NCBI GenBank assembly: GCA_036226585.1
Contig: CP108997.1
Coordinates: forward strand, 4,650,001 to 4,714,000
Direction of reading: 5' to 3'
DNA from: Streptomyces sp. NBC_00708
GTDB lineage: Bacteria > Actinomycetota > Actinomycetes > Streptomycetales > Streptomycetaceae
DNA length: 64,000 bases
Part shown: piece by piece, positions 8,308-15,496 of the stretch
Layout: the number at the start of each line of letters is the position of its first letter
Position numbering within the stretch: the stretch's first letter is position 1
The notes under the pieces: generated by a model
The model's input: the letters and a program-made list of their open reading frames with translations, nothing else
Database searches by the model: none
Told to the model about the DNA's origin: nothing
Position numbers and translations under genes: made by a program

Positions 8308-8571
8308 TCAGGTGTCATAAACGGTGGAGCGATGCCCGACGTGGACGACCCACACCACGAGCTCTCCCTTTTCGATCGTGTAGACGACCCGATAGTCGCC
8401 GACCCGCAGTCGACGGCGTTCTGGCTGTGACACGAGCGCGGTGGTGTTGAAGCCGAGGGGGTCGCTCTCCAGTTCGGTCAGTTTGGTCAGGATGCGTAGG
8501 GCCATGTCGCGAGGGATCTTCCGGAGCTCGGCCTGTGCCTCTGGCCGGAAGACGGTTCGGTATTCACTCAC
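8308..8571 (-). CDS. RelE/ParE-family toxin
   Basis: This is an 87-residue protein of type II toxin length. The sequence pattern SEYRTVFRPEAQAELRKIP, then LRVGDYRVVYTIEKGEL and VWVVHVGHRSTVY, is characteristic of RelE-like mRNA interferases: an alpha-helical hairpin followed by a beta sheet with the conserved R-x-G-D-Y-R-v-x-Y signature. It starts with GTG and overlaps the end of the antitoxin gene by 8 bp, so the two are cotranscribed antitoxin first. RelE toxins cut mRNA at the ribosome; ParE members instead poison gyrase, and the sequence alone does not fully separate the two. The RxGdYRv motif favours RelE. Confidence 0.9.
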   Translation of the reverse strand: MSEYRTVFRPEAQAELRKIPRDMALRILTKLTELESDPLGFNTTALVSQPERRRLRVGDYRVVYTIEKGELVVWVVHVGHRSTVYDT

Positions 8572-8833
8572 CGCGCGCCAGCGTCTCCCTCATGATGTCC
8601 TCGATCGGGATGCCGGGTGCCGGGCTGGCCATGCGTTCGTCGATGATCCGGTTAATCTCGCGCTCTTCCCATTCCTGGTACTTGCGCAGCACCTCGATGG
8701 AGACGACGGCGGCAATCTGCTTGCCCCGTCGGGTGATCACGGTGGGCGTGTCATCGCGATCGGCGCGCTCCACGACCTCGGCCAGGTGCGCACGTACGTC
8801 GCGGATGGACTCTATGGGCAGTGGCTGCGTCAT
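8564..8833 (-). CDS. Phd/YefM-family antitoxin
   Basis: This 89-residue protein begins MTQPLPIESIRDVRAHLAEV and continues with DDTPTVITRRGKQIAAVVS, the Phd/YefM DNA-binding fold. The acidic, less ordered C-terminus (ending IPIEDIMRETLARGE) would wrap and block the toxin. I chose ATG 8833; an upstream in-frame start at 8869 would add 12 residues with no family match. It is the first gene of the leftward toxin-antitoxin operon, and such antitoxins normally repress their own promoter, which would lie just right of 8833. The pair may be a recent acquisition, given the odd non-coding sequence beside it. Confidence 0.9.
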   Translation of the reverse strand: MTQPLPIESIRDVRAHLAEVVERADRDDTPTVITRRGKQIAAVVSIEVLRKYQEWEEREINRIIDERMASPAPGIPIEDIMRETLARGE

Positions 8834-8980
8834 GCGCTCAAGTGTACCGAGTGTGCCATGTGTACACAATCCGCTCCGGGTGGAGTGGGTCCGGCTCGTG
8901 GCGGTGGAGCTACCGGTATTCGGCGGGCCACCGGTTTCGGTAACCGGCGACCCGCCGCTGCCAAGGCGCAGCAGCCGTCC

Positions 8981-9478
8981 TCACCCCGCTCGTGGCCTTC
9001 TCCACAGCAGTGCGACGGCCAGGGCGCCTGCCAGGCAAGGAGTCAGTCCCGCCCAGCCCAGGGCCGGGGGCAGGCCCGTCGTGCCGGAGGTGTCCTCGGT
9101 GAGCAGGCCGGTCAGGCCGACGGTTGTCCCGAGGGCGAACAGCGCGGTCGCGGCGGGGCGGGCCCATCTCGTGTCCGTCCGGACCGCTCGGGCCGCCACG
9201 AGCCAGGCCAGGACGCCGAGCGCGCCGATGACGGACAGCAGGGTGAGATACGTGGTGACGGCCGAGTCCACCCGTGCACGGGTGTATGTGGGGTAGCCGG
9301 CCCGGATGTGGTCGGTCAGCAGGTGGGTGGTGGCACGGTCCGCGTACGGGGCGACGGTCGCGAGGACGGTGAGCCCGAGCCCCGTGTACATCGCCCCGAG
9401 CGCCGCGCGCCGGTGGGGGGTGGGCGCGGCGTTCCTCCGCGGCGTACGAAGCCGGCGGGTGGGCGTTTCGGAGTTCAT
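8981..9478 (-). CDS. Small integral membrane protein of unknown function
   Basis: This 165-residue protein has a basic, Thr/Arg-rich N-terminus and four hydrophobic segments: about residues 28-45, 78-95, 107-125 and 142-158. No enzymatic motif is visible. It starts only 10 bp after the alpha/beta hydrolase gene ends, so it is the second gene of that leftward operon and presumably shares TetR control. I do not recognise a characterised family. Four-helix membrane proteins of this size are frequent beside hydrolases or oxidoreductases in Streptomyces, but the role is unknown. Confidence 0.75.
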   Translation of the reverse strand: MNSETPTRRLRTPRRNAAPTPHRRAALGAMYTGLGLTVLATVAPYADRATTHLLTDHIRAGYPTYTRARVDSAVTTYLTLLSVIGALGVLAWLVAARAVRTDTRWARPAATALFALGTTVGLTGLLTEDTSGTTGLPPALGWAGLTPCLAGALAVALLWRRPRAG

Positions 9479-9488
9479 CGGCGTGCCC

Positions 9489-10433
9489 TCACATCGCCAG
9501 GGCCGAGCGGAGGAACGCGAGGATCTCCGCGCGCGCGGGCCCGGCCTGCGGCTGTACCCCCGGCAGGGTCAGGAACGCGTGCACGGCTTCCGGGTATTCG
9601 GTGATCCGTACCGCCGTCCCCGCCGCAGCGAGGTGCTCGGCGTACCGGCGGCCGTGATCGGCCACCGGGTCATGGGTCGGGACCACCACGAGCGCGGGTG
9701 CCAGGGAGCCCAGGTCCTCCGCGTGCAGTGGTGAGACCGCGCGGCCGTCGGTTCCCGGTGGCACGGCGAGGCGCCGGAACAGTTCGAGTTGGGGGACGGT
9801 GAGGCCCTGTCCGTGCCCGTACGCCGCCATCGAGGCGTGCTCGTACATGGTCGCGGTCACGTCGACAGCGGGGTTGACCAGCACCTGGGCGGTGAGCGGC
9901 AGGCCGGCGTCCCTGGCCCGGATCGCCGCCAGGGCGCTGATCAACGCGCCGCAACTCTCGCCGAAGACGGCCACCTTGGCCGGATCGATCCCCCAACGCC
10001 CGGCGTGGCGCACCAGGTGCTCGAGCACCTCCCAGCCATCGGCGGCGGCTTCGGACAGCGAGTTCTCACGGTCGAGCAGCCGGTGCTCGACCGAGACGAC
10101 GAGCGCGGGCAGCCGGGCGGCCAGATGGCTGTTGGCCCAGTCGCACTGGGCCGCTGTGCCCACGAACCCGCCTCCGTGCACATGGAGCACGAGGGGCAGC
10201 GGGGACGGTGGGGCGCCGACGGGCCGGTACACGCGCACCGGTACGTCGCGGCCCGGCAGCGTCACCCGCTGCCAGCCGATCGTGGCGTCCCGATCGGGCT
10301 GCCCCAGCAGCGACCGGGCCGCGTCGGACGCCCGGAAGCGGTTCTCCGCGACGCGGTACGCGGCCAGTTCCCCGGCCGTCACCGACGACCAGTCCGGTGC
10401 TGAGGGTCGTTCCGCGGTGAAGGTCTCGCTCAT
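9489..10433 (-). CDS. Alpha/beta hydrolase, hormone-sensitive-lipase-like esterase
   Basis: This 314-residue enzyme carries the HGGG oxyanion-hole motif at residues 86-89 and the nucleophile elbow GESCG with Ser160. A likely acid is Asp in VVVPTHDPVADHG and the His lies in EAVHAFLTL near the C-terminus. This is the HSL (family IV) esterase arrangement, which hydrolyses short or medium acyl esters; the natural substrate is unknown. It is divergent from a TetR gene, and two palindromic operators lie in the shared 110-bp intergenic region, so its expression is probably induced by a small ligand of that regulator. Start ATG 10433. Confidence 0.9.
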   Translation of the reverse strand: MSETFTAERPSAPDWSSVTAGELAAYRVAENRFRASDAARSLLGQPDRDATIGWQRVTLPGRDVPVRVYRPVGAPPSPLPLVLHVHGGGFVGTAAQCDWANSHLAARLPALVVSVEHRLLDRENSLSEAAADGWEVLEHLVRHAGRWGIDPAKVAVFGESCGALISALAAIRARDAGLPLTAQVLVNPAVDVTATMYEHASMAAYGHGQGLTVPQLELFRRLAVPPGTDGRAVSPLHAEDLGSLAPALVVVPTHDPVADHGRRYAEHLAAAGTAVRITEYPEAVHAFLTLPGVQPQAGPARAEILAFLRSALAM

Positions 10434-10466
10434 GCCTGTGCCCCGTGTTCCTCGGTTCCGGTCTTA

Positions 10467-10518
10467 AAACCTACGGCGTAGATTTCGCTCCGTACGCTAA
10501 TTTCTACGTCGTAGGTTT
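10467..10518. promoter_or_regulatory. Paired TetR operators between the hydrolase and tetR
   Basis: Two copies of one operator occur in opposite orientation: AAACCTACGGCGTAGATTT at 10467-10485 and, on the minus strand, AAACCTACGACGTAGAAAT at 10500-10518. Each holds an 11-bp palindrome CTACG-N-CGTAG. Centres are 33 bp apart, close to three helical turns, so two dimers could bind the same DNA face. The location between divergent genes is the classic TetR arrangement. Confidence 0.8.
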
Positions 10519-10543
10519 GGCAAGGGGTGAAGGGGGAGCCGGT

Positions 10544-11197
10544 ATGGCAAGGCGTGCCAGGGGTACGTCGGCGGGGCTCGACAGGGAACGGATCGCGGCC
10601 GCGGCCGTGGCGCTGGTGGACCGCGACGGCCTGGAGCGTTTCGGGGTACGACGGCTCGCCGACGAGCTCGGGGTCGACCCGATGTCGCTCTACCACCACG
10701 TCAAGGGCAAGGCCGCGCTCCTCGACGTGATCTCCGAGGCGGTGCTCGCCGAGGTGGCGGTCGCCGTTCCCGAGGGCACGCCGCGCGACTGGGAGGAGGT
10801 CGCCCGGGGGACGGCCCACTCCTACCGGGACATGGCCTACCGGCACCCCCGGGTGTTCCCGCTGCTGGCCACCCGCGCGCAGACCTCGCCGGTGGCCGTG
10901 GCCGCCCTGGAGCGGCTGGTCTCCGCGATGCGCGCGGCCGGCCTGCCCGACCGGGTGGCCGCCGATGCCCCCATGGTGCTGTTCGGCTTTCTCAACGGGC
11001 ACCTGCTGGCCTGCACCGGAGGCGGCCCCGACGGGACCGCGCCCGTTCCGGAGTTCGACTCCGGCACCTATCCGGGCATGGCCGCCCTGGCACCCCTGTG
11101 GGCCGACTTCGGTTCCGTCGCGGAGTTCGACCGGATGCTCGACATCGTGCTCGCCGGGATCAGGGGGCGTGCGGCCGACGCGGTCCGAGGGGGTTGA
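10544..11197 (+). CDS. TetR-family transcriptional regulator
   Basis: This 217-residue repressor has an N-terminal TetR helix-turn-helix (about residues 13-60, with FGVRRLADELGVDPMSLYHHVKGK split as VRRLADELGVDPM and SLYHHVKGK) and an all-helical ligand domain of the TetR_C type. The VRRLADELGV-x-x-MSLYHHVKGK pattern is typical of the TetR subgroup close to tetracycline repressor itself. ATG 10544 is preceded by GGGGGAGCC. It is transcribed away from the esterase gene and has two matching operators in between, so it most likely represses both itself and the esterase operon. The ligand is unknown. Confidence 0.92.
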   Translation: MARRARGTSAGLDRERIAAAAVALVDRDGLERFGVRRLADELGVDPMSLYHHVKGKAALLDVISEAVLAEVAVAVPEGTPRDWEEVARGTAHSYRDMAYRHPRVFPLLATRAQTSPVAVAALERLVSAMRAAGLPDRVAADAPMVLFGFLNGHLLACTGGGPDGTAPVPEFDSGTYPGMAALAPLWADFGSVAEFDRMLDIVLAGIRGRAADAVRGG

Positions 11198-11413
11198 GCG
11201 GCGCGGTCATGGCCGCGCGGTGGGCCCGTGGCTCGGTCCGGCACGCGGGCCTGCCCCGTCAGCCGCCTCCGTCGGGGGTGCCGCACACGGTGGGCCGACT
11301 TCATGCGCGTCGAGGGCTCGGCCGAGGGATGCGGAGGGCGACGTGGTGGCCTTCCGCTGCACCGTGGAGCCAGTGGTGTGGGGGCCGGCTCGCCGGCCCG
11401 GTGTGCCCGCCGG

Positions 11414-11938
11414 TCAGGAGGGGTTCGGTCCTTCGGGGCGGGGGCCCGTGTCCCGCATCAGGGGGCTGTGGGCGCCCTCGTGGAAGTCGCTTGCCAGGTC
11501 GAGCCAGCCGAGGCAGTAGCGGGACCGGATCTCCCGGCACGCGAGACGCCAGACGCCGTCCTCCTTGACGTAATCGTCGTAGTAGCGCACCGCGGCCAGG
11601 ACGCAGGTGCCGTTGCGGCCGTGTTCGGCGTGAGCGCTGACGACCCCGGTGGCCCGTTCGTCGTCGATGATCGTGAGCACGTGGGAGTGGCGGTAGTGGA
11701 ACGTGAACTCGTTCTTCGGCAGTTGGGCGCGGTAGAAGGCGTACAGCTGCTCGCGGCCGGTCACCTCCCCGCCCCGGAACTTCAGGCGGCCGTCCCGCGT
11801 GAAGCAGGAGGTGATGCCGTGCCAGTCGCGGTCGTCGAGCAGATGGCCGTAGCGGTCGGCCAGGTCGGTGAGATCGGCACGGATCTGCAGGCGGTCCACG
11901 CGCTCGGTCAACAGGCGCACATCGTCATGGTCGGACAT
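11414..11938 (-). CDS. SnoaL/NTF2-like protein
   Basis: This 174-residue protein matches the SnoaL-like (NTF2 fold) family: an N-terminal helix DLTDLADRYGHLLDDRDW, then CFTRDGRLKF, VTGREQLYAFY, the strand HYRHSHVLTIID, and YYDDYVKEDGVWRLACREI. Members include polyketide cyclases, steroid isomerase-like enzymes and ring-hydroxylating dioxygenase beta-like proteins; the fold does not fix the reaction. Its length is normal. It stands alone, facing left, with the tetR gene convergent from the left. The 216-bp gap to tetR contains only a small GCGCGG/CCGCGC hairpin (11201-11218) just after the tetR stop. Confidence 0.82.
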   Translation of the reverse strand: MSDHDDVRLLTERVDRLQIRADLTDLADRYGHLLDDRDWHGITSCFTRDGRLKFRGGEVTGREQLYAFYRAQLPKNEFTFHYRHSHVLTIIDDERATGVVSAHAEHGRNGTCVLAAVRYYDDYVKEDGVWRLACREIRSRYCLGWLDLASDFHEGAHSPLMRDTGPRPEGPNPS

Positions 11939-12015
11939 GCCGCAACGCTAGGCCCGAATCGCTTAACCGCCGGTTGAAGTCTTCGCGGACCGGCGCGCGC
12001 CCCTCGGTTCGGCCT

Positions 12016-12714
12016 TCATCCCTTGCCGCAGGCGTGCAACCGGAAGTTCTCGGCCAGCACTTCGCGGCCACGCTCGCTCACCGAGACGACGCGGCTGGCC
12101 TCGCTCGTGTGCAGCCAGCCCCGACGGAGGAATTCCGACGCGAGGGTGGCTCCGAGACTCCCGCCGAGGTGGTGGGACTGCTCGCTCCAGTCGACGCAGG
12201 AGCGGGTCAGCGGGCGTCGCCGCCGGGCCAGTTCGGCGACGTCGATCTCCAGGCGGCCGAAGGCCCGCGCCCCGCGAGGCGTGACGTGCAGGACAGGCCC
12301 GCGGTGTTCGAGGAAACGGCCGTCCAGGAGTCCTCGCGTCAACGTCACGCCCGTTCTGCCGCCGATGTGGTCGTGACACATCCGCCCGCGTCGCAGCGCG
12401 GCGTTCTCGGACGCCTCGCGGAACGAGCGTGCGGGCACACGGGGCGCCACGAGCAGCAGTGCCTCGATGGCATCGGCGACGGCCTGGCCGCTGAGCCGGT
12501 AGAAGCGCTGACGGCCGAGCGGCTGCACCGCCAGCAGACCGCCGGCCGTCAGCTTGCGCAGATGCGCGCTCGCGAGCGGGGCCGAGACCTTCGCCCGCTC
12601 GGCCAGCGACGAGGCCGCCAGCGGGCCGCCGTCCAGCAGGGCCAGCAGAATCTTCGCGCGCGTGCGATCGCCGATCAGCGCGGCGACAGCAGCCAGGTCC
12701 GGTGAGCCGGTCAC
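12016..12714 (-). CDS. ArsR-like winged-helix regulator
   Basis: This 232-residue protein has an N-terminal ArsR-type winged helix (LAAVAALIGDRTRAKILLAL, ASSLAERAKVSAPLASAHLRKL, GLLAVQPLGRQRFYRLS) at about residues 5-75. A second domain of about 140 residues includes CHDHIGGRTGV and resembles a second winged helix. This two-domain arrangement is common in Streptomyces ArsR-family proteins. The GTG at 12714 gives the domain its normal N-terminus; in-frame extension to 12819 is Arg/Pro rich and unlikely. Cys and His in LRRGRMCHDHIGG might bind metal, but this is not diagnostic. Target genes are unknown. Confidence 0.83.
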   Translation of the reverse strand: MTGSPDLAAVAALIGDRTRAKILLALLDGGPLAASSLAERAKVSAPLASAHLRKLTAGGLLAVQPLGRQRFYRLSGQAVADAIEALLLVAPRVPARSFREASENAALRRGRMCHDHIGGRTGVTLTRGLLDGRFLEHRGPVLHVTPRGARAFGRLEIDVAELARRRRPLTRSCVDWSEQSHHLGGSLGATLASEFLRRGWLHTSEASRVVSVSERGREVLAENFRLHACGKG

Positions 12715-12832
12715 CTCGTGAAGGTACCGGCCCGGGGTCGCGGGAGCCACCCGCCCGGCCCGGACGCGGTGGTACGGGGCGACGGCGGGCCGGAAGTCCG
12801 TGCGCGCCGCGCGCCCCACCGGCGGACCGCGC

Positions 12833-13414
12833 TCAGTCCCGCACCCCCGCCCCGTGCAAAAACGTCTCCACCACCCGCGCCGCCAGCGCGTCCGGGTCCG
12901 CCTCGTCGTCGGCCGGGCTGCCGTGCAGGGTCTCGCCGAGCAGGGCGTAGTAGACGCGCTGGAGCCAGTGGAGGTCCGCCGAGGCGTCGATGAGGCCGTC
13001 GGCGCGGGCGCGTTCCAGGACCGTGACGCAGCGGTGGGCCATGGTCGCGTGGAGGGTGGCCGCCTCGCTGCCGGGGGTGGCCGGGAGGCTCAGGGCGTAG
13101 GCCCAGGCGCCCTTCACCTCCAGGACGTTGGCCGTGATGCGGTGCAGGGCCACCAGGGGTGGGGCGGTGGTGGGGCGGCCGTCGTCCACGGCCTGGGCGA
13201 GCTGGCGGGCGGCCGAGAGGGCCAGGGCGTCGGTCAGTGCCTGGCGGTGGGCGAAGCGGCGGTGGATCGTCGTCCGGGACACCCCCGCCTCGGCCGCGAT
13301 CTGCTCCATCGAGGCGCCGGGGTCCTGGGAGAGCAGTCGTTCGGCCGCCTCCAGGATCATGCGCACGCTGCGCTCCGCGTCCGCCCGCAACGGCCTCGCC
13401 GCCGTCTCTCCCAT
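12833..13414 (-). CDS. TetR-family transcriptional regulator
   Basis: This 193-residue protein has a TetR helix-turn-helix at about residues 10-60 (MILEAAERLLSQDPGASMEQ, then IAAEAGVSRTTIHRRFAHRQ) and a helical C-terminal domain ending in AARVVETFLHGAGVRD. ATG 13414 is the start. It is transcribed divergently from an SDR oxidoreductase, with a 153-bp gap containing a good palindrome (13488-13502). The usual logic is repression of both genes until a ligand, possibly an SDR substrate, relieves it. Confidence 0.92.
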   Translation of the reverse strand: MGETAARPLRADAERSVRMILEAAERLLSQDPGASMEQIAAEAGVSRTTIHRRFAHRQALTDALALSAARQLAQAVDDGRPTTAPPLVALHRITANVLEVKGAWAYALSLPATPGSEAATLHATMAHRCVTVLERARADGLIDASADLHWLQRVYYALLGETLHGSPADDEADPDALAARVVETFLHGAGVRD

Positions 13415-13487
13415 GGTGCCTCCCGCGTCGGCCCTCGCACTCCTCGAAACGATACATGGGTGCGTCACCTTCGGAGTAAGTGAGTCA

Positions 13488-13502
13488 TATCTGTTGCAGA
13501 TA
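13488..13502. promoter_or_regulatory. Candidate TetR operator between tetR and the SDR gene
   Basis: TATCTG-TTG-CAGATA is a perfect palindrome with 6-bp arms. It lies 66 bp upstream of the SDR start and 74 bp upstream of the divergent tetR start. It is AT-rich compared with its surroundings and sits where promoters of both genes should be. Confidence 0.6.
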
Positions 13503-13567
13503 GGAAGGAAAACTGTACGGTGTTGTTTCAGTTGCTCGGTCAGTCCAGCCCAGCGAAGGGATCTCCC

Positions 13568-14395
13568 ATGCACACCACCGCCCTCGTCACCGGTGCCTCC
13601 TCCGGACTCGGCGCGGAGTTCGCCGCCCAACTCGCCGCCCGCGGGCACGATCTGGTCCTGGTGGCCCGCTCCGAGGACAGGCTCACCGCCCTCGCCGGGC
13701 GCCTGGAGGCCGAGCACGGTGTCCGCGCCCATGTCCTCGTCCAGGACCTCGCCGAGCCCGGCGCCGCCCGCGCGGTCGCCGAACGGCTCGACGAGCGCGG
13801 GCTGAGCGTCGGCCTGCTCGTCAACAACGCCGGATTCGGCACCTGCGGCCGCTTCGAGGACATCGACGCCGGCCGGGACCACGACCAGCTGATGGTCAAC
13901 GTCGTCGCGCTCGTCGGCCTCACCCACGCGCTGCTCCCCGGCATGCTGGAGCGCCGGGCGGGCGCCGTCGTGAACGTCGCCTCCACCGCGGCCTTCCAGC
14001 CCGCCCCGTACTTCGCCGTCTACAGCTCGGCCAAGGCCTTCGTCCTGAACTTCGGGCTCTCCCTGCGGCAGGAGTGCCGCGGGCGGGGCGTGCGCGTGCT
14101 CACGGTCTGCCCCGGGCCCGTCGACACCCCGTTCTTCGAGGTCATCGGGACCCGCGAGGCGGCCGTCAACGGCTCGATGAGTACTCCGGAGCCGGTGGTG
14201 CGGGCCGCGCTGGCCGCGCTCGACCGTGACCGCGCCTACGTCACGCCCGGGTTCGGTAACGCCCTGGCCGCGCACCTGCCGCCGCGCCGGCCGCGCGCCC
14301 TGGTCGCCGCCTTCGCCGAGCGTGTCACCCGTAAGGTTCTGGACACCTCGGGGGAGGCGGCGGACGCCTCACGCGCCGAGCGGTTCGCGGCGTGA
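13568..14395 (+). CDS. SDR-family NAD(P)-dependent oxidoreductase
   Basis: This 275-residue classical-type short-chain dehydrogenase has cofactor motif TGASSGLG at residues 8-15, the NNAG motif in LLVNNAGFG, and catalytic Ser139, Tyr152 and Lys156 (Y-S-S-A-K). The Arg in VARSEDRL after the second strand favours NADPH. The long C-terminal part resembles the DltE-like SDR group, which often acts on lipophilic ketones or alcohols; substrate unknown. ATG 13568 follows GCGAAGGGATCTCCC. Its expression is probably controlled by the divergent TetR protein. Confidence 0.93.
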   Translation: MHTTALVTGASSGLGAEFAAQLAARGHDLVLVARSEDRLTALAGRLEAEHGVRAHVLVQDLAEPGAARAVAERLDERGLSVGLLVNNAGFGTCGRFEDIDAGRDHDQLMVNVVALVGLTHALLPGMLERRAGAVVNVASTAAFQPAPYFAVYSSAKAFVLNFGLSLRQECRGRGVRVLTVCPGPVDTPFFEVIGTREAAVNGSMSTPEPVVRAALAALDRDRAYVTPGFGNALAAHLPPRRPRALVAAFAERVTRKVLDTSGEAADASRAERFAA

Positions 14396-14444
14396 GCGCG
14401 CCCGTCGGCCCGGCGGCCCGTACGGGCCACCCGGGCGGCGGCCC

Positions 14445-14470
14445 CTCCGCGGCGCGGGGCCGCCGCGGAG
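14445..14470. terminator. Bidirectional hairpin between SDR and LPMO genes
   Basis: CTCCGCGGCG at 14445-14454 and CGCCGCGGAG at 14461-14470 form a perfect 10-bp stem with a 6-base loop. It is placed between two convergent genes and probably ends both transcripts. Confidence 0.7.
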
Positions 14471-14489
14471 AGGCCGTATCCGCTACGCG

Positions 14490-15200
14490 TCAGCAGGCGC
14501 CCAGGTCCTCCCACACGCCCCACTCGCCGGTCGTCCCCGGCTGGTCGCCCTGGACCCACCACTTGGCGCGCCAGGTGTGGCCGTTGTACGAGACCGTGTC
14601 GCCGCCGTTGTAGACGCGGCCGGCCTCCCAGGCCGACGCGGCGCAGTCGCCCGGGTCGCCGTCGCCGCCGCCGGGGGTGCCGCCCCCGCCGATCTGGAGG
14701 TCGATGCAGGCGTAGAACGCGTTGGCCGTGTCCGCGATGTTCCAGACGGCGAGGACCTTCTGGCGGCCGGTGTAGCTGCCGAAGTTCACGTGGTGGGTCT
14801 TGGTGGCGCCGGGCTGGGCGCCGTTGTCGTTGAACTCCGCGATCTTCGAGCCGCCGATGTAGTACTGCCAGGTGCTCGTCGCGTGACGGGCCGTCAGCGT
14901 CCAGGAGAAGTCGGCGGAGCTGCCGACCGGGGTGGCCTTCCAGCCCTTGCTGTCGTTGTCCAGCTCGGCGAACTGGGAGTTGCCGCCGCTACAGCTCATG
15001 AGGCCCTTGGGGCCCTCGACACTCTGCGGCTCGTACTTGATCTGGCCGCAGTCGACGACGCCCGACGCGCACTGCGCCTGGCGGCTCGGCGGCGAGGAGA
15101 CGTATCCGTGCGCACTGGCGGTGGTGGCGGGCAGGACCACCGCGAGCAGGGGGGCGACTCCCGCACCGAGCACGAGGGCCAGTTTTCGCTTCGCGTTCAT
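14490..15200 (-). CDS. AA10 lytic polysaccharide monooxygenase with CBM5/12
   Basis: This 236-residue secreted copper enzyme oxidatively cleaves crystalline chitin (possibly cellulose). The signal peptide ends in TTASA, leaving His31 as the mature N-terminus; His31 and His106 (in TARHATSTW) form the copper histidine brace. The catalytic domain runs to about residue 170 and includes the paired cysteines typical of AA10. A Gly/Pro linker (about 172-187) leads to a CBM5/12 module (AWEAGRVYNGGDTVSYNGHT) with exposed Trp residues for chitin binding. A DasR-type palindrome lies 228 bp upstream of the start, and a chitinase and a chitin-binding protease are encoded nearby. Confidence 0.95.
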   Translation of the reverse strand: MNAKRKLALVLGAGVAPLLAVVLPATTASAHGYVSSPPSRQAQCASGVVDCGQIKYEPQSVEGPKGLMSCSGGNSQFAELDNDSKGWKATPVGSSADFSWTLTARHATSTWQYYIGGSKIAEFNDNGAQPGATKTHHVNFGSYTGRQKVLAVWNIADTANAFYACIDLQIGGGGTPGGGDGDPGDCAASAWEAGRVYNGGDTVSYNGHTWRAKWWVQGDQPGTTGEWGVWEDLGAC

Positions 15201-15427
15201 GCCAACTCCTTCGCTGAGGACTGCCGCGGGGTGACGGCAGCGGTCGGACGCGCCCGCACCCGCGGCGGCCTGGTTCCGGGGGGTCGGCCGGGGTGGGGCA
15301 CACGTACGGCCGGTGGCGAGGGGGCGCCGCCCGCAGCCCTTCGCACGCCGACGGTCGCTCGGGAGAATCGCTCGGAGCGACCGCGGCTCACCTGGGCCCG
15401 TCCGGTGGATCGCGGTCGGACAGGCCC

Positions 15428-15443
15428 TAGGTCTAGACCATAC
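15428..15443. promoter_or_regulatory. dre (DasR-responsive element) upstream of the LPMO gene
   Basis: TAGGTCTAGACCATAC contains the perfect palindrome GGTCTAGACC and matches the core of the DasR consensus (TGGTCTAGACCA) with one change. DasR is the GntR-type global repressor of chitin and N-acetylglucosamine genes in Streptomyces. The site is in the roughly 300-bp gap 15201-15496 between the LPMO gene and the LuxR-type gene, and only the LPMO reads away from it. The remainder of that gap shows no gene. Confidence 0.82.
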
Positions 15444-15496
15444 TCATGGGCGTGTACTCGTCAATAGTGCCCAGGGGTACGGGTGTTGGCGGGCGC

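Noticed and set aside
8239..8308. Small plus-strand protein before the toxin-antitoxin pair (frame 8214-8450)
   Set aside because: No ribosome-binding site, Arg/Cys-rich composition, and it runs into the antisense of the toxin gene.
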